From Carex sylvatica (taxonomy: Eukaryota > Streptophyta > Magnoliopsida > Poales > Cyperaceae), in contig CAXKVR010000094.1 in the NCBI GenBank assembly GCA_964058845.1, positions 1 through 64,000 of the forward strand: 64,000 nucleotides of DNA. Reading direction: 5' to 3'. The translations under genes were made by a program, and so were the position numbers. Under the pieces are notes generated by a model. The model saw only the letters and a program-made list of their open reading frames with translations. It ran no database searches and was not told the DNA's origin. This document shows positions 16,727-29,120 of the stretch, in pieces (positions within the stretch are counted from its first letter, which is position 1; the number at the start of each line of letters is the position of its first letter).

Positions 16727-19150
16727 CTTCTTAGACTGCTTATATTAAGGATATATTAATTCTTGATAATGTGGTTTGTGCACATGAAATACGACATCAA
16801 GTTTGCATTAAAAAAACAAAAGGATGTTTTATTTAAATTGGACTTCGAAAAGGCGTTTGATCATATGTTAATTGGGACTTTTTGCTGGAAGTTCTCAGTG
16901 CTAGAGGATTTGGTTCTAGATTTATTACCTGGATTAAATTAACTTTGCAGGGTAGTAATACTTGTGTAAATTTAAATGGTTCTTTAGGATCCTATTTTTC
17001 ATGTAAGAGGGGAGTGAGGCAAGGCGATCCTCTGTCCCCATTTCTCTTTATTTTAGTAACTGATGTTCTTAATAAAATATTGCACCGAGCTAAATTAGGT
17101 GGCTATGTTGACGGGTTAGGAAATTTTCACAATTTAGGTAACATTATGAATCTGCATTTTGCAGATGATACATTACTCTTTCTTCAAGCTGATAGGCATA
17201 TTATAATGCATATAAAATGGCTTCTTTTAGCATTTGAGAATGTTTATGGTCTTAAAATCAATTATGAGAAGAGTGAAATATTTTCACTCAACTGATCAAC
17301 TTTAGAGAGTCATGAATTATCTTCTATTTTAGATTGTAAAGTTTCTTCTCTACCACTTACCTATTTAGGTGTTCCCATTAATAATAAGGCATTAACAGAT
17401 ATAGATTGGCAATTATTAATCGATAAGATTGAAAAGAGGTTACAATCTTGGAATGGATCTTTACTCTCTTTAGGAGGTAGAGTTACTCTCCTTAATTCGG
17501 TTCTATCTGCTATTCCACTATATTGGTTGTCTATTTATAGGATGCCTGCAAAAATTAGACATAAGATAGATAAAATAAGAAGAAAGTTTCTTTGGCATGG
17601 AGGTAATTCAACAAGGAGAAAATACCATCTGGTTGCATGGAAAGAGGTTTGTAAAAGTAAAAGTCAAGGTGGTTTAGAAGTGCTGGATTTAAGATTAATG
17701 AATCAATCTCTTTTAGCAAAATGGTGGATTAGATTCCTAGATAATTCAGTGTCGGGTACATGAAAAAAAATATTGTTAAGTAAGTATGGTTGTAGAACAT
17801 CTCCTTCTATTTGTTCTTCATTTTGGAGGTCAATTCTTAAAGATCATGTAGTAATTAATTTAGATTTAAATAAAGCAATAGGTAATGGTAAGTTTACCGC
17901 CTTTTGATTGGATAGATGGTGCACCGAGCATGCATTACAACATCAGTATCCTAATTTATTTTTAATTGTTACAAATAGATTTGTATCTGTGTATGATGCA
18001 TTTGCTACTTCTCATCTTCAACTTAGATTTAGACGACAACTTACTGGTATTTTTTTGGAGGAATGGTTAGCTTTACAAAATAGATTATTTCATTTTACAC
18101 TATTTGAACAATTAGAAGATAGGATAATTTGGAGATGGTCCAAAGACGATAACTTTACGGTGCATTCATTTTATAGATGGTTAGAGTTTTGAGGTATACC
18201 AAATTCTGAATATACAACTATATGAAAATCTCATATCCTATTGAAAATTAAAATATTCCTATGGCTTGTCAGGAAGGATAAGATTTTGACTAAGTTTAAT
18301 TTAGTTATTAAGGGATGGCAATGTGATATCACTTGTGTATTTTGTGATCAAATTGAGACTAATGAGCACCTCTTTGTTCACTGTTCTTATATTAGATTAA
18401 TTTGGGAATGGATAGCATCTTATAATAATTTTAATTTTGATTGTGCTTCTTTAGATGATTTATGGCTTATAGATGCAGCTATCCCTTTAAAAGATAGACT
18501 GTTAGTCGAATTAGTACGAGGGGCTGTGTTATGGACAATTTGGTTGGAAAGGAATCGAGTCTGTTTCAATGATACTCAGCTGTTGTCGATTAAATCTATA
18601 GGAGCTAAGATAATTTCCTTAGCATATTTTTGGTGCCAATCTAGTTTGGATAATTCTTTACTTAAAATTAGTTTAATTATTCCATCTGATATTAAGGATA
18701 TGCCAGATCAGGTTATGGAGGAGAACACCACCAGCAGCCCAGATATGGGTCCAGCAGTGACACTGCTGCTATCCATGGTAGAGGAATCAAGCGGGGGCTC
18801 TCAAACTCAAACTCATGTTTCTGGAGTTGGCACCCTATCCAATCAAATGTTTGGAGAAGGGGAGACTGATGGAGATAGGATTAATTGGAAAGAACTTGGT
18901 CCTGATTAGTAGTTCATTTTGCTGTCTTATTTAGTGATGTTTAGTTGACTAAAGTGCTATGTCTTTTCTCTTTTATGTTGTTTTATTTTTCTTTTGGTAG
19001 TTCTGACATATACTTTGGTCAGTATGTTAATTGCTATGCATGTAATCATCTGATGTAAAATTGTAGTTGATTTTAGTATCTATTTTAGATACTAGATCAA
19101 GTATTTTTTGATTTCTTAATGAAATCGGTGGAATACTCCACTATTCTTCA
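16727..19150 (+). mobile_element. LINE 2: 5'-truncated L1-type retrotransposon
   Basis: It begins inside the reverse transcriptase (IDPS*TAYIK..ILDNVVCAHEIRHQ). Then come KLDFEKAFD, KRGVRQGDPLSPFLF and LHFADDTLLFLQ, the linker, and a zf-RVT domain (KIKIFLWLVRKDKILTKFN and CVFCDQIETNEHLFVHC, 18241-18400). ORF2 ends at 18909. The 3'UTR ends 'aatgaaatcggtgg' and 'ctattcttc' plus poly(A) near 19150. Stops at 17295, 17761, 17905 and 18190 disable it. It is a different copy from LINE 1, being diverged in sequence and 3' end. Confidence 0.9.
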
Positions 19151-20785
19151 AAAAAAAGTTTCAACAATAAATGCGACTTTAATTTGAGAACTTTACCTAT
19201 GTTTTCATGAAAACTGTTGAAGTTAGTATGGGTATAAACTTGTCAAGGAGTTATTGAGCGTAACTTAAAAAGTGTGGGTTGTTTCAAATAATAAATTTAA
19301 GGCATTAATCTTGATCTACCTAAAATGTCATTGGTTTTAAAAAATAAAGTAAAGGAGTTGTAACTTGTAAGTGCCTGTCTCGTCAAAGGGATAAGATCAA
19401 TGATTTCAATCAAAATTTTAAATAGTAATTATAGCGGCATAGCTGAGAGAATTTTTTTTTTTACGAATAACGTAGTTATAACAAATGCTATCATACATAG
19501 CAATTATTTTTTTTTCAAAATTTATATTCAATATTTCTATTAATTATCAAATGATCAATATTAGAGAATTAGAATAACAACTAAATAACAACTAACCTAA
19601 GTCTATACTCTTTTCAATCATGAAATTAAGAAGAAGAAAAAAGGATCTACAATGTAACATTATTTAATAGTTATACTTCATAGTATTATAGATTATAATA
19701 GACGAAGAATAATTAATTTTACAAGTGAAATGAAGTCAGTATATCTATTTGAATATTTTATATATTATAATAATCAAAACCAGTTTTCAATGAAACAAAC
19801 AACAATAATTTTACAAGTTAATACTAGACAAAGAGCAAACAAAAGGAAAAATTAATATTTGAATACTTTCCGATAGAATGAGAGACTAAATCACAAATAG
19901 AAACAGAAGCACATAGTTTGATTTAGTATACTTATCATAGCAGACTATGTAGTATCAAAAATAGAAACAAAAACATAGAAGTCCATGTAAATTGCAAAAA
20001 AAAAATGCCTATGTAGTATAGTGGTAGGCAATAGCGCGTAGTGATAATAGTGGTCAGCTATTACAACTATAGCGGTCGTAGTTGAATTAGCATATTTTTA
20101 TCTCATAACTTAACATTTATGTTCCGAAAAAGCTATATCTTGCTATTTAGAACACTAATTTCAATTCGTAGTAATTTCACTCGAAACATTTGTGCGCTGA
20201 TCTAAGACTTCGCAGTGACATTTTTTAAGCAAGAAAGATAGCGCTTAATGAGAATTACAAGACTAAACATATGAAAAATAAGCACTTCCAATGGATTGCT
20301 CAGAGGGCACTTGAGAAAATGAAGTTATGTGCTACCTTTAGATTTTCCATTTCCATTTAATTTAGCAATAAAGAGAAGTCATAAGATCACAATGAGTAAA
20401 GCTGCTTGACTTGCAGGGCCACTTCCATTATTTTGGGTTTCTATGGTTTGCCAATTGAATCTGGTAAACTTTTCCTGATGTGATGGGCCTGATGAGGTTG
20501 TTTTTCTTTGACTTTTTATACTTGGTCAAATTTTACATCGGCAGAATTGACCTGGTATTTAAATATTTTCATTACCATTGGTATACTGAGTTCTAGAAGA
20601 GTAGAACGTTTCCATATTCCACGATCATGTTTAACTTGTTAGCGCGGCTATTCTTTCATCCTAAAATTCAATCAGGACGATTTCGGACGGAATTGAAAGT
20701 GGTCCGAGAGTATTGGATTTCGATCTGATCCAAGTCATAGCCGTCCGTTCAGCATTAAAATTGACATGGCATGACACGATATATA
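19151..20785. other. Intergenic; possible decayed MITE
   Basis: AT-rich, with no coding signal. Positions 19415-20160 have weakly inverted termini (ttttaaatagtaattatagc at the left; the complement of gctatatcttgctatttagaa at the right) and internal 'agcggtcgtag' motifs. This resembles old hAT-type MITEs with ends of the 'taaatagc' type. No TSD was confirmed. Confidence 0.35.
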
Positions 20786-20793
20786 GTCATATC

Positions 20794-21214
20794 ATATATT
20801 GGTTTTGAATCAAATCGAATTAGTTCGAATTAAACGGTTCAGTTTTTTTTTTCTTTTCTGTTTTAATGGTTTGGTTCGGTTCGGATTGGAAAATTACAAA
20901 ACCGAAATAACCGAACTAACCGAACTTTATATATTATGAATTTGATCTGGACCGCCTCAGTTTATTTCTTAATCAATTGCTTTAAATACTGCGGTTTATT
21001 TCTTAATATACTTCGGTTTATTATAAATCAATTGTTTTAAATAAACAAATTAATATATTTCGGTTTGAATCGAACAAACCGAAATAAAACTTTGGTTCGG
21101 TTCGATTCGGTTGCAATGTTAATTCGGTTCGGATCTATTTTTAAAACCAAATTATAACTTTGATTTGTCTAATTCGATTCAGTTTCAACCGAACCGAACT
21201 GATGAACAACCCTA
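20794..21214. mobile_element. Degenerate hAT-like MITE rich in GGTTCGG motifs
   Basis: The right end reads ..gatgaacaaccctA, the complement of a TAGGGTTGTTCATC hAT-type terminus. It is followed by gtcatatg (21215-21222), which matches gtcatatc (20786-20793) on the left at 7 of 8 bases. The interior is made of ggttcggttcgg and its complement. The left terminus is eroded, so the call is moderate. Confidence 0.5.
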
Positions 21215-21654
21215 GTCATATGAGTTATGTTAAATCTAGATTTGATGTGAATTTTTAATAAACTAACTTAAACTATAAAAAATAGTTAAACATAATTAGT
21301 TTTATTTGAATACAATACGTGTTGTCACAAAGTATCTTGGTTACGTCATAATTAATGTACTGTGACTGTTCATTACAATTTGATTAAGATACAGTACAAA
21401 ATACAAAATTCTGACTTAATCACTACACATCATAACACGTAAAAATCTGATTTGATCACAACACAATACATCACAACGCGTAGTTACATCTCTGCTTCCC
21501 ATTCAATGCGAGCTTAATTGATGTAATTCGTCCGTTTAAATTTAATTCGGCTGAAAATAAATCTGGACCGTAAAATTATGAGTTCCACCGTAAGTACTAC
21601 AAAGGATACAGATCCATGTTTTTGTCCATGCATGATAACCAATTTACTGACTTA

Positions 21655-22071
21655 GAAACACAAGTTCACTAATAAGTTTTTTTGTGAACTTAATTCTAAA
21701 ATCTATTAGATTGACTTCAAACGATAAATTCAAACTGTTGAAATCCTTTTGTTTTATGTGTGATGCATGTACAATTCTACATGCAAAAATTTTAAACTTT
21801 TAACTTTCGAATTAATTTAGTGTAAAGTCGAGTGGTCAAAATTAGAAGGTTTATAAATTAATTTTAGTGTATTTATTTTTTTGTATGTTTTTTTATTAGT
21901 TGACTCTATATAAAATTAATTTTTAATTTTTTTTTTTTGCAAGTAGATGTATCACTCGTAAAGTAGAATAATTTCAACGATTTGAATTCGTCATTTGAAA
22001 CCAATCCGATAGATTTTAGAATTGAATTCACAAAGGAACTTGATGTACTTAGGAACACCCTAGTTTTACTC
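21655..22071. mobile_element. Diverged relative of the 1921-2349 MITE
   Basis: The right end is the complement of gagtaaaactagggtgttc, and internal blocks match the 1921-2349 element ('caaactgttgaaatcc', 'gtgatgcatgtac', 'gagtggtcaaa'). Inverted homology between the halves is still visible. The left terminus and TSD have decayed. Confidence 0.65.
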
Positions 22072-22612
22072 CTTATAATTAATTTATATCACTATTAGTA
22101 AATCAGTCTCCTCTTCCAAAAAAGAATTAGGTTAGCACTAAATGAGCTAATCATTGACAAAAGAAAATTAATAGTATGTAATGCAAAAATGAACAAATAT
22201 CTTAGGCCCTTGGCCAGATCAGTCAATACTCAATAAGGCAAATAATAAGTCGGTTTAATAAGAATCATGGTGGCCGGTAATGTTACATTAAACAATTCAC
22301 AGTTAGCACTCACTAAAGTTCAAATCTTATTATTTTTTGTTTTCTGATTGAAACTCGTAGGAGTCCAAATCTTAATTGATTGTGGTTGTGGATTAATTCA
22401 GAGTACAACGAATGGCCACACAATTTATGAATTTGTATCGTTTACGTTAATGTAAAATTCAAATTTGAAATCCGAATAAGAATAATTTTAAACTAATTTT
22501 AAATTTTATGAGACTGCTTTAAAATTTATATCAATTTATAATGAAATATTAGAGTTCAAAAATCAAATTTTAATTACCTCAATGAAATCTGAATTGCACA
22601 GTTCAGTGTTAG
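22072..22612. other. Intergenic, no gene seen
   Basis: AT-rich spacer with no recognised coding sequence or repeat termini. Confidence 0.5.
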
Positions 22613-22620
22613 ACGGTCGC

Positions 22621-23215
22621 TAAGGGTGTCAATGGGTACGATACAGGCAGGGTGTAACCATTTTTATACCCATACCTACCCTTTTTATACCCATACCTAC
22701 TAAGAATTGACCTTACCCATACCCGTTAAGAATTTACCATACCTTACTCTATCTATGCCTGTTAAAATTAGCAGACAACAAAACGGTAGTGAGCAAATAA
22801 CGAATAATGCAAATATAATAGTTTTATTATTTTTACAAATAAACCATCAAAACTTATCATATCATACATATGCAATCACAATTACTAATATAAAATTAAA
22901 ATATAAATATGCAATTAATTCTAAATAATAATTTTTTATTAAGAAAAAAGAATCAAAATTACAAAAAATCTCTTCTAACAAATTTAATTTCTTAACTAAA
23001 CTAAATAATAAAACATTCAAATAAAAAAGTAAAATATTTAGCATAATATTCTTCTTATGATATATTTTATTTTATATAATTACCTGTTACCCAACGGATA
23101 CATCCATATCCGTTTATTTAACGAAATAAAACTCATACCCATACTCATACTCGTCTTATCGAATACGATATGATATAAGTAGAATAAGCGGGTAAACGGG
23201 TCATTGACACCCTTA
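22621..23215. mobile_element. hAT-type MITE, 595 bp, perfect 8-bp TSD
   Basis: The left end is taagggtgtcaatgggta and the right end is its inverted counterpart (acgggtcattgacaccctta). It is flanked by the perfect 8-bp repeat acggtcgc (22613-22620 and 23216-23223). The interior holds 'tacccatacc' oligomers near the ends and an AT-rich, non-coding core. It sits about 500 bp upstream of MFS gene 1. Confidence 0.9.
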
Positions 23216-23719
23216 ACGGTCGCTTTGAGATATGATATTTATTTATGTCATTACCAAGCTTTGCCAAAAAAAATAGGAGAGAGAGAGATGATATTTATAA
23301 TTTATGACAACAACCTCGCAACAATCCAATTAACAAGGTCCCGAGAATGTTAAAAGCTCTAACGCACCACGAAGTAATGAAGCAATTATTCTATTAACAA
23401 AATTTAATTGGATTCCCTCGTCCATTTTTTAGTCAACAAATTAAAACATAATCTAATTATGGTAGCACATTAGCACCTGAGAAACTTACGCTGGTTTACG
23501 CGTCCCTCTACTTCGCACAGCGTGTTCGTTGAAAACAAGTCAAGATCTCCTCCCGACGCCCGTAGTCCCGCTACCTACGGATCCTCAAATTATATCTAGT
23601 AGTGAACTTTGAAGTGCACTTCCTCACCACTCTTCCTTGTACAACAATATACTTTCCCGCTGAAGCGTCGCTGGATCTAGAAACCTCTCTTTCTCAGTCT
23701 CTCTCAATCTGACCAAAAA

Positions 23720-26700
23720 ATGGGCTTATGGGAAGAGAGGAGAACGCTGGTGTTAGTCAATCTTGCCTCAATCATGGAGAGAGCAGATGAGGCTTTGCTT
23801 CCGGCAGTGTACAAGGAGGTCGGTGCGGCGATTCATGCTACGCCAACCGGTCTCGGGTCATTGACTCTCTTCAGATCAATTGTACAGGCGGCGTGCTACC
23901 CGCTTGCAGCCTACATGGCTACTCGGCACAACCGGGCCCATGTGATCGCTCTTGGTGCGTTTTTGTGGGCTGCTGCTACCTTCCTTGTTGGCATTTCTAG
24001 CACCTTTCTACAGGTAGTTAATTTAGACAGGATTTTTATGAGTTTTTGGTTGGAAAACTTTTTTGAGTCCGGATCATCCGAAATAACTCAAATTTTGAGT
24101 TAGATCCGGAACGTCCGATCAGAGTTCGGACCATTTAGGTACACGATTTGTTTAATATTCGTGTTAAAACAGATCGAACGGTCTGGTTCTAAGCTCAAAA
24201 TTGAGTTAACTCAGGTGATATGAATTCATCTTTTTGGGGCTTTTAGGTTGGGGAAATTCGACTCAAAAATCTTGCAAGAGGGGTGGGGTATAATACTTTG
24301 ACTATTCAATTTTCTCTAATTCTTATTTTGACTAATTATTCCAAGTCTTCTATTTTGTCTCTGTTATTGACTAATTTAGTGTTTCCAAAAATCTTGGAAT
24401 TAGAGCTAGCCTTTGGTCTAGTGGCAAAGACACACGGTCTCTATGTATGAGGTTATGGTTCGAAATTCGGATGAAAAAAATTCTTTGTTATAATAACAAA
24501 GATATTATATAGTTGGGTGGCTTGACTTTCCAACTTTTACTCAAAAAATAAAAAATCTTGGAATTTTTATCTTTCGTAATCTTAAATAGATCAGCTAAAT
24601 TTAAAAATGAAAAATATTCTATTTAGTTTAACATCCGTGGTGTAAAAGAATCAAGTATTGTTGAAGGTTAACATTCCATTGTTTCAATTATTAAAAAATA
24701 CATTGTTTTATCAAATAAAATTTTGTTATTGTTGAAGGTTAAAATTTCATTGTTTCAGTTATTAAAAAAAAATATTTTTTATCAAATAAAATTTGGAACA
24801 AAGTATACAGAGAAATTTGTTTTAGTGAGCAAATCAGTACGTACCATTTGCAAAACGGCAAAACTTTTTTATATTATGTATTTATTTGATTGTCCTGAAA
24901 GTTGCAGGTGATAGTTGATTAAAAGATGAGTAAATAGTACTTGCTATAACTGGATTATTATAGTTCATTCTTAATGGCAGGTAGCAATTTCAAGAGGTCT
25001 GAATGGCATCGGGCTAGCCTTGGTCATACCAGCTATCCAATCCCTAGTTGCTGATTCCACTGATGACGAAACACGCGGTTCGGCATTTGGTTGGTTACAA
25101 TTCACTGGATTTTTCGGCTCCATATTCGGAGGATTTTTCTCAATTTACCTAGCTTCTACCACAATAATGGGTATAGCTGGCTGGAGAATGGCTTTCCATC
25201 TAGTTGCACTTATAAGCATGGTAGTTGGATTTCTCGTTTGGCACTTTGCAGTGGATCCACATTTTGCAAGTGGTACCATCTTGACCAACAAGGGAGGTAC
25301 ACACCGGTCGGCATTGGAAGAGGCTAAGGATCTAATAAAAGAAGCCAAAGCTGTCATGCAAGTGCCCTCATTTCAAATTCTCATCGCACAGGGTGTCACT
25401 GGTTCTTTCCCGTGGGCTTCCCTCTCCTTTGTGCCAATGTGGTTTGAGCTTATTGGATTCTCGCACGCATACACAGGATTTCTGATGACACTTTTTTCTG
25501 TTGCCACTTCAATTGGGGGTCTGTTTGGGGGTAAGATGGGAGATTTTCTTGCTCGGCATTTTCCTAATGGAGGAAGGATAATTTTGTCACAGATCAGCTC
25601 TGGTTCAGCAATTCCACTTGCAGCAATTTTGCTACTGGCTTTACCAGATGACCCATCAACTGGGTTGTCACATGCTCTTGCGATATTCATCATGGGCTTG
25701 CTCATCTCTTGGAATGGCGCTGCTACAAACAAGTACGTCAACTAAATTTTTGCTAATTATGTTCTCAGGTTAGTATGTTTACAATTTAAAAATGCTTTAT
25801 TGGAATTATGCTTGCTACCTTAGCAGAGCATGACAAAGTTCTGGTTTTATCTAGTTTGAAAGGAAGATTTCATTTTATTTCCTTGAGTGCAAGAAATATT
25901 ATCCTTGAATTTTTTTTACTTATGTACCTGCCAAATTCTTATTATAAATATATCCAAAGTTTATGAATCCCGTCAAACTATTTTTTTGCTCATTACCAGC
26001 CATCACCAACAAACTAATCAACATCATAGAAAGTTAATACTACCAATATCAAAAACTTCATAATCTTTTCAGACAGAGCTACAATTATTGACTCACCAAA
26101 TCATATTGCAAAATTAAATGCCTAGCATGTTGTGAAGTAAAGCTCTGAGAAGTTGAAATTGTCATACATTAATTTGGCTGTATCCCCTACTAAATTTGTA
26201 CTTGCAGTATCTGATGGAGGTTGTGATGGTATCAGTATGGCATCCCAACCCGGCCTTGCTACATAACAATAATAAAATAAATTACCACATTAGTCTTAAT
26301 TATCACTTAAACAAGGAAAACTGTAATGATTTTTACCTTAATGTTTGATGTAGCCCAATATTTGCTGAGATCGTACCAGAGGAGCAAAGAACAAGCATCT
26401 ATGCACTGGACAGATCTTTTGAGTCTGTACTAGCCTCATTTGCCCCTCCAGTTGTTGGGCTTTTAGCTGAACATGTATATGGATATAAAATAGGAGACAA
26501 TGATAAGAGTGACGATCCTACGATAAATCGAGAAAATGCTGCCTCTTTAGCTAAGGCGCTTTACACTGCCATATCTATTCCAATGTTACTTTGTTGCTCA
26601 ATATATTCCTTCTTGTACTGTACTTATCCAAGAGACAGAGAGCGGGCTCGGATGCATTCTCTGATTGCTACAGAAATGGAGCAGATAGAGTCAACGAGTT

Positions 26701-26840
26701 CAGATGTAGAACGAAATGATCCTCAACTTCAAAATATTGAATTGGTAGATAGCGACGAAATGAGGGTTATGAAATTGGCATACGAGGGGGAACCTGAGAG
26801 AGATACTAGCACAGAGAAGTTGCTTTCACAGAAATTGTAA
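23720..26840 (+). CDS. MFS gene 1: UNE2/spinster-like membrane transporter
   Basis: Three exons, 23720-24013, 24981-25732 and 26354-26840, give 510 aa. Junctions are CAG|GTAG (phase 0) and AA|GTAC (phase 2), with canonical AG acceptors. The protein resembles plant MFS transporters of the UNE2 (At1g78130) type. TM1 carries the charged pair in IMERADEALLP (18-28). A second conserved block is SRGLNGIGLALVIPAIQ (102-118). The MFS motif-A-like loop GGKMGDFLARHF is at about 281-292. The C-terminal tail after YPRDRERAR is acidic and cytosolic-looking. About 12 membrane segments fit. The substrate is unknown: the family has been annotated as sugar or spinster-like by similarity only. It is the first of four tandem paralogues. 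Intron 1 carries a SINE absent from gene 2. The leader is CT-rich (cttcctcaccactcttcc, ctctctttctcagtctctctc). Confidence 0.93.
24402..24551 (+). mobile_element. tRNA-derived SINE in intron 1 of MFS gene 1
   Basis: The 150-bp insert has a pol III A-box-like tggtctagtggc near its 5' end and a B-box-like ggttcgaaattc about 45 bp further on, then a tRNA-unrelated part and an A-rich tail. It is flanked by the 14-bp direct repeat aaaatcttggaatt (24388-24401 and 24552-24565). The paralogous intron of MFS gene 2 has the uninterrupted site near 34630-34645, so this is a real insertion. Confidence 0.85.
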
Positions 26841-27741
26841 ATGTAAGTGCACAATTAGTTTATTGATCGTCTTCCATTTTGATTATTTTTAGCAATCTTG
26901 ACAGGTCAGTTCGTTTATGGTACGAATGCTTTTTTTTTGTGTGCATATTTTACTAATCTTTAGCATGAGGGGGAATTACATATGAGGAGGGTTCAAATGC
27001 ATCATTATTTTGGTGTTCCAATATGCTTCACATGAACTACATCGTTTATCTCCATTTTCAAAGTCTAAACAGTCGATCCGAACCGTTCAACATAATCTTC
27101 ATAATAAAATATACTTGGAGACCAAATTTTATATTTTTTATAATTTTTTTACTATTTTTTAAGATAGATACAAAATCACTTTTTTAAGGAGATTCTGGAC
27201 CATCCGATAAAGTCATATTGTACCTATCTAAAAACATAGTAAACAAATTATAAAAAATAAATCTCATTAACAACTCAAGTTACATAAAATCCGTCACAAT
27301 AAATCTCATGCCCTTCTAAATAACTCTTAAGCTGTTGTTTGAATTTTTTATTTTGTTAGTTGTCTTGTTAATTATATTTGAATTATTTGTATTTAGATAA
27401 ATTTTATTAAATCATTTGACTTATTTTTGTTTAGATAAACTCTTATTAGTATGTATAACTAACAAAATTAAGTGGTCAAACGAGTTGTGAGTCAACTTGA
27501 GTTGGCAATAAGCTGAACTCAAGTTGACTTTACACATTATTGACATTTCAACTCGAATCATTTACTAAATAAGCTAAGTACGAGTTAGAGGTAACTCGTT
27601 CAAACTCAGCTCATTTTCAGCCCCACTCCCAAGTCCAGCTCTTTTTTTTAAACTTCTGTAATTTTCTTTTGACCGAGTTGGATTTTTTTTTTTTGAATTT
27701 TTTATACTTCTTTCTTTTTCTCGTCACCAACCATTTTCTTT
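26841..27741. other. 3' flank of MFS gene 1 and intergenic spacer
   Basis: The first 120 bp or so match the 3' flank of MFS gene 2 (duplication edge near 26960). The rest is AT-rich with no coding signal. Confidence 0.5.
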
Positions 27742-27744
27742 TAA

Positions 27745-27893
27745 GGGCCTGTTCGGCGTGATACTATTCACGTGGAAAAAAGAAAATTCACTCAGACTGA
27801 ATTTTTTTTTCCCACATGAACAGTAATTTTTCAGTTCAAAAATTGTAATTCCTATTCCTATTCCTATTCCCAATGGGAACGCCAAACACGGCC
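27745..27893. mobile_element. PIF/Harbinger-like MITE, 149 bp, TAA TSD
   Basis: The ends gggcctgttcggcgt and gccaaacacggcc are imperfect inverted repeats. A 3-bp TAA lies on each side (27742-27744 and 27894-27896), as expected for Tourist/Harbinger-type elements. A short (cctatt)n array lies inside. Confidence 0.65.
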
Positions 27894-28109
27894 TAAATGT
27901 TTCCAGATAAAGAATTTTTCCTCTGTTGAATATCGCCATGTCTTCGACAATCTGAAAGAAAATTTTTCGAATCTAAAATTACAAATATTTTGTTATTGAT
28001 TTTCTCTTTTAAATGAGGTCTATATTGAAGTACTTTTTGATTTTATATGCTCACAAGTTTTTTTTTACCTTCTTAATATGTTATACAAAGGACCTAATAT
28101 GTTTGGTAT

Positions 28110-28870
28110 GATCGAATTTTTTAATAATAGAAAATTATAAAAACTAATAATTAAAAATAAGATTATTAGGAATATTTTTTAAAAATAGATAAACAGCTGT
28201 AGGCTATGGCGTCTCTTTGGCACGCCATACTAATACCACTTCACAGAGAAAAGAAAAAAATAAATTAATTGTCTGTTAGCAAATGTACTTATGATATGTT
28301 AAATTGTTAATTACAAATTTAGTGAATTAAGTAATGAATTTAGGTGTGTTATGTTTAGATGTGTTGGAAACACATGTCGTGTTTTGACTTGTCATGTTGT
28401 GCTTCGGACAGATATTATGTTTTCACATGTTCAAGAACACGACACGACATGTCTGAAATACGTTAAAAATTTTAGATGTTCCATGCCGTCTAGTATCAGA
28501 GATAAACACAACACGTTTCACAACACAGTACAGTTTAGTAAGTCATATTTTGACACACAGTACAAGATTAACAAGCAATTAAAATTAAAAATTATTACTA
28601 ATTTAATTTAACTAACTAAAAACTAAATATTCATTACTAAATTCACTAAGTTTGTAATTAATACATCATAATTACAAATTTTGCTAATAGAACAAATTTT
28701 TTTTTTTTCTTTTCTCCGTGGACTGATATTAGTACGGCATCCTTAAGGGGCGCCATAGTCTACAGTTGTTTACCTATTTCTTTTTCTATATATATATTCC
28801 TACTGATTTCATTTTTAATTATTAATTTGTATTATTTTCTAGCATTAAAAAATTTGGTTGGTATTCAGAC
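28110..28870. repeat. Long inverted-repeat element (non-coding)
   Basis: The left arm (about 28110-28280) and right arm (about 28690-28870) are inverted copies. Shared landmarks are 'aattttttaat', 'taataattaaaaat', 'aaacarctgtagrctatggcg' and 'ctaatancanttcacngagaaaag'. A similar octamer (tttggtat/gttggtat) borders both ends and may be a TSD. The core has palindromic 'aacacatgtcgtg' and 'cacgacacgacatgt' motifs. Its right arm was later copied in tandem. Confidence 0.6.
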
Positions 28871-29110
28871 TTGAAAGCTTAAGTATTCAGGCTTAAAAAT
28901 AGTATAAGACTTAAAATACATAAATATAAAGACCTAAGGGGCGCCATAGTCTACAGTTGTTTACCTATTTTTTTTTTTTATATATATATATATTCCTACT
29001 GATCTCATTTTTAATTATTAATTTGTATTATTTTCTAGCATTAAAAAATTTGGTTGGTATTCAGACTTAAAAATAGTATAAGACTTAAAATACATAGATA
29101 TAAAGACTTA
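28744..29110. repeat. Direct tandem duplication of about 190 bp
   Basis: Unit 1 (28744-28934) and unit 2 (28935-29110) both start taaggggcgccatagtctac and run through 'gcattaaaaaatttggttgg' to 'aaatataaagac' or 'gatataaagac'. Unit 2 lacks about 22 bp ('cttgaaagcttaagtattca' region), and poly(T) and (AT) lengths differ. The copied segment is the right arm of the inverted-repeat element plus flank. Confidence 0.9.
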
Positions 29111-29120
29111 GTATGCTATG

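Noticed and set aside
27480..27620. Possible hAT-type element ('aactcgagttg' motifs)
   Set aside because: Only loose repeated words such as 'actcaagttgac' and 'aactcgttcaaactcagctc' were seen; no inverted ends or TSD.
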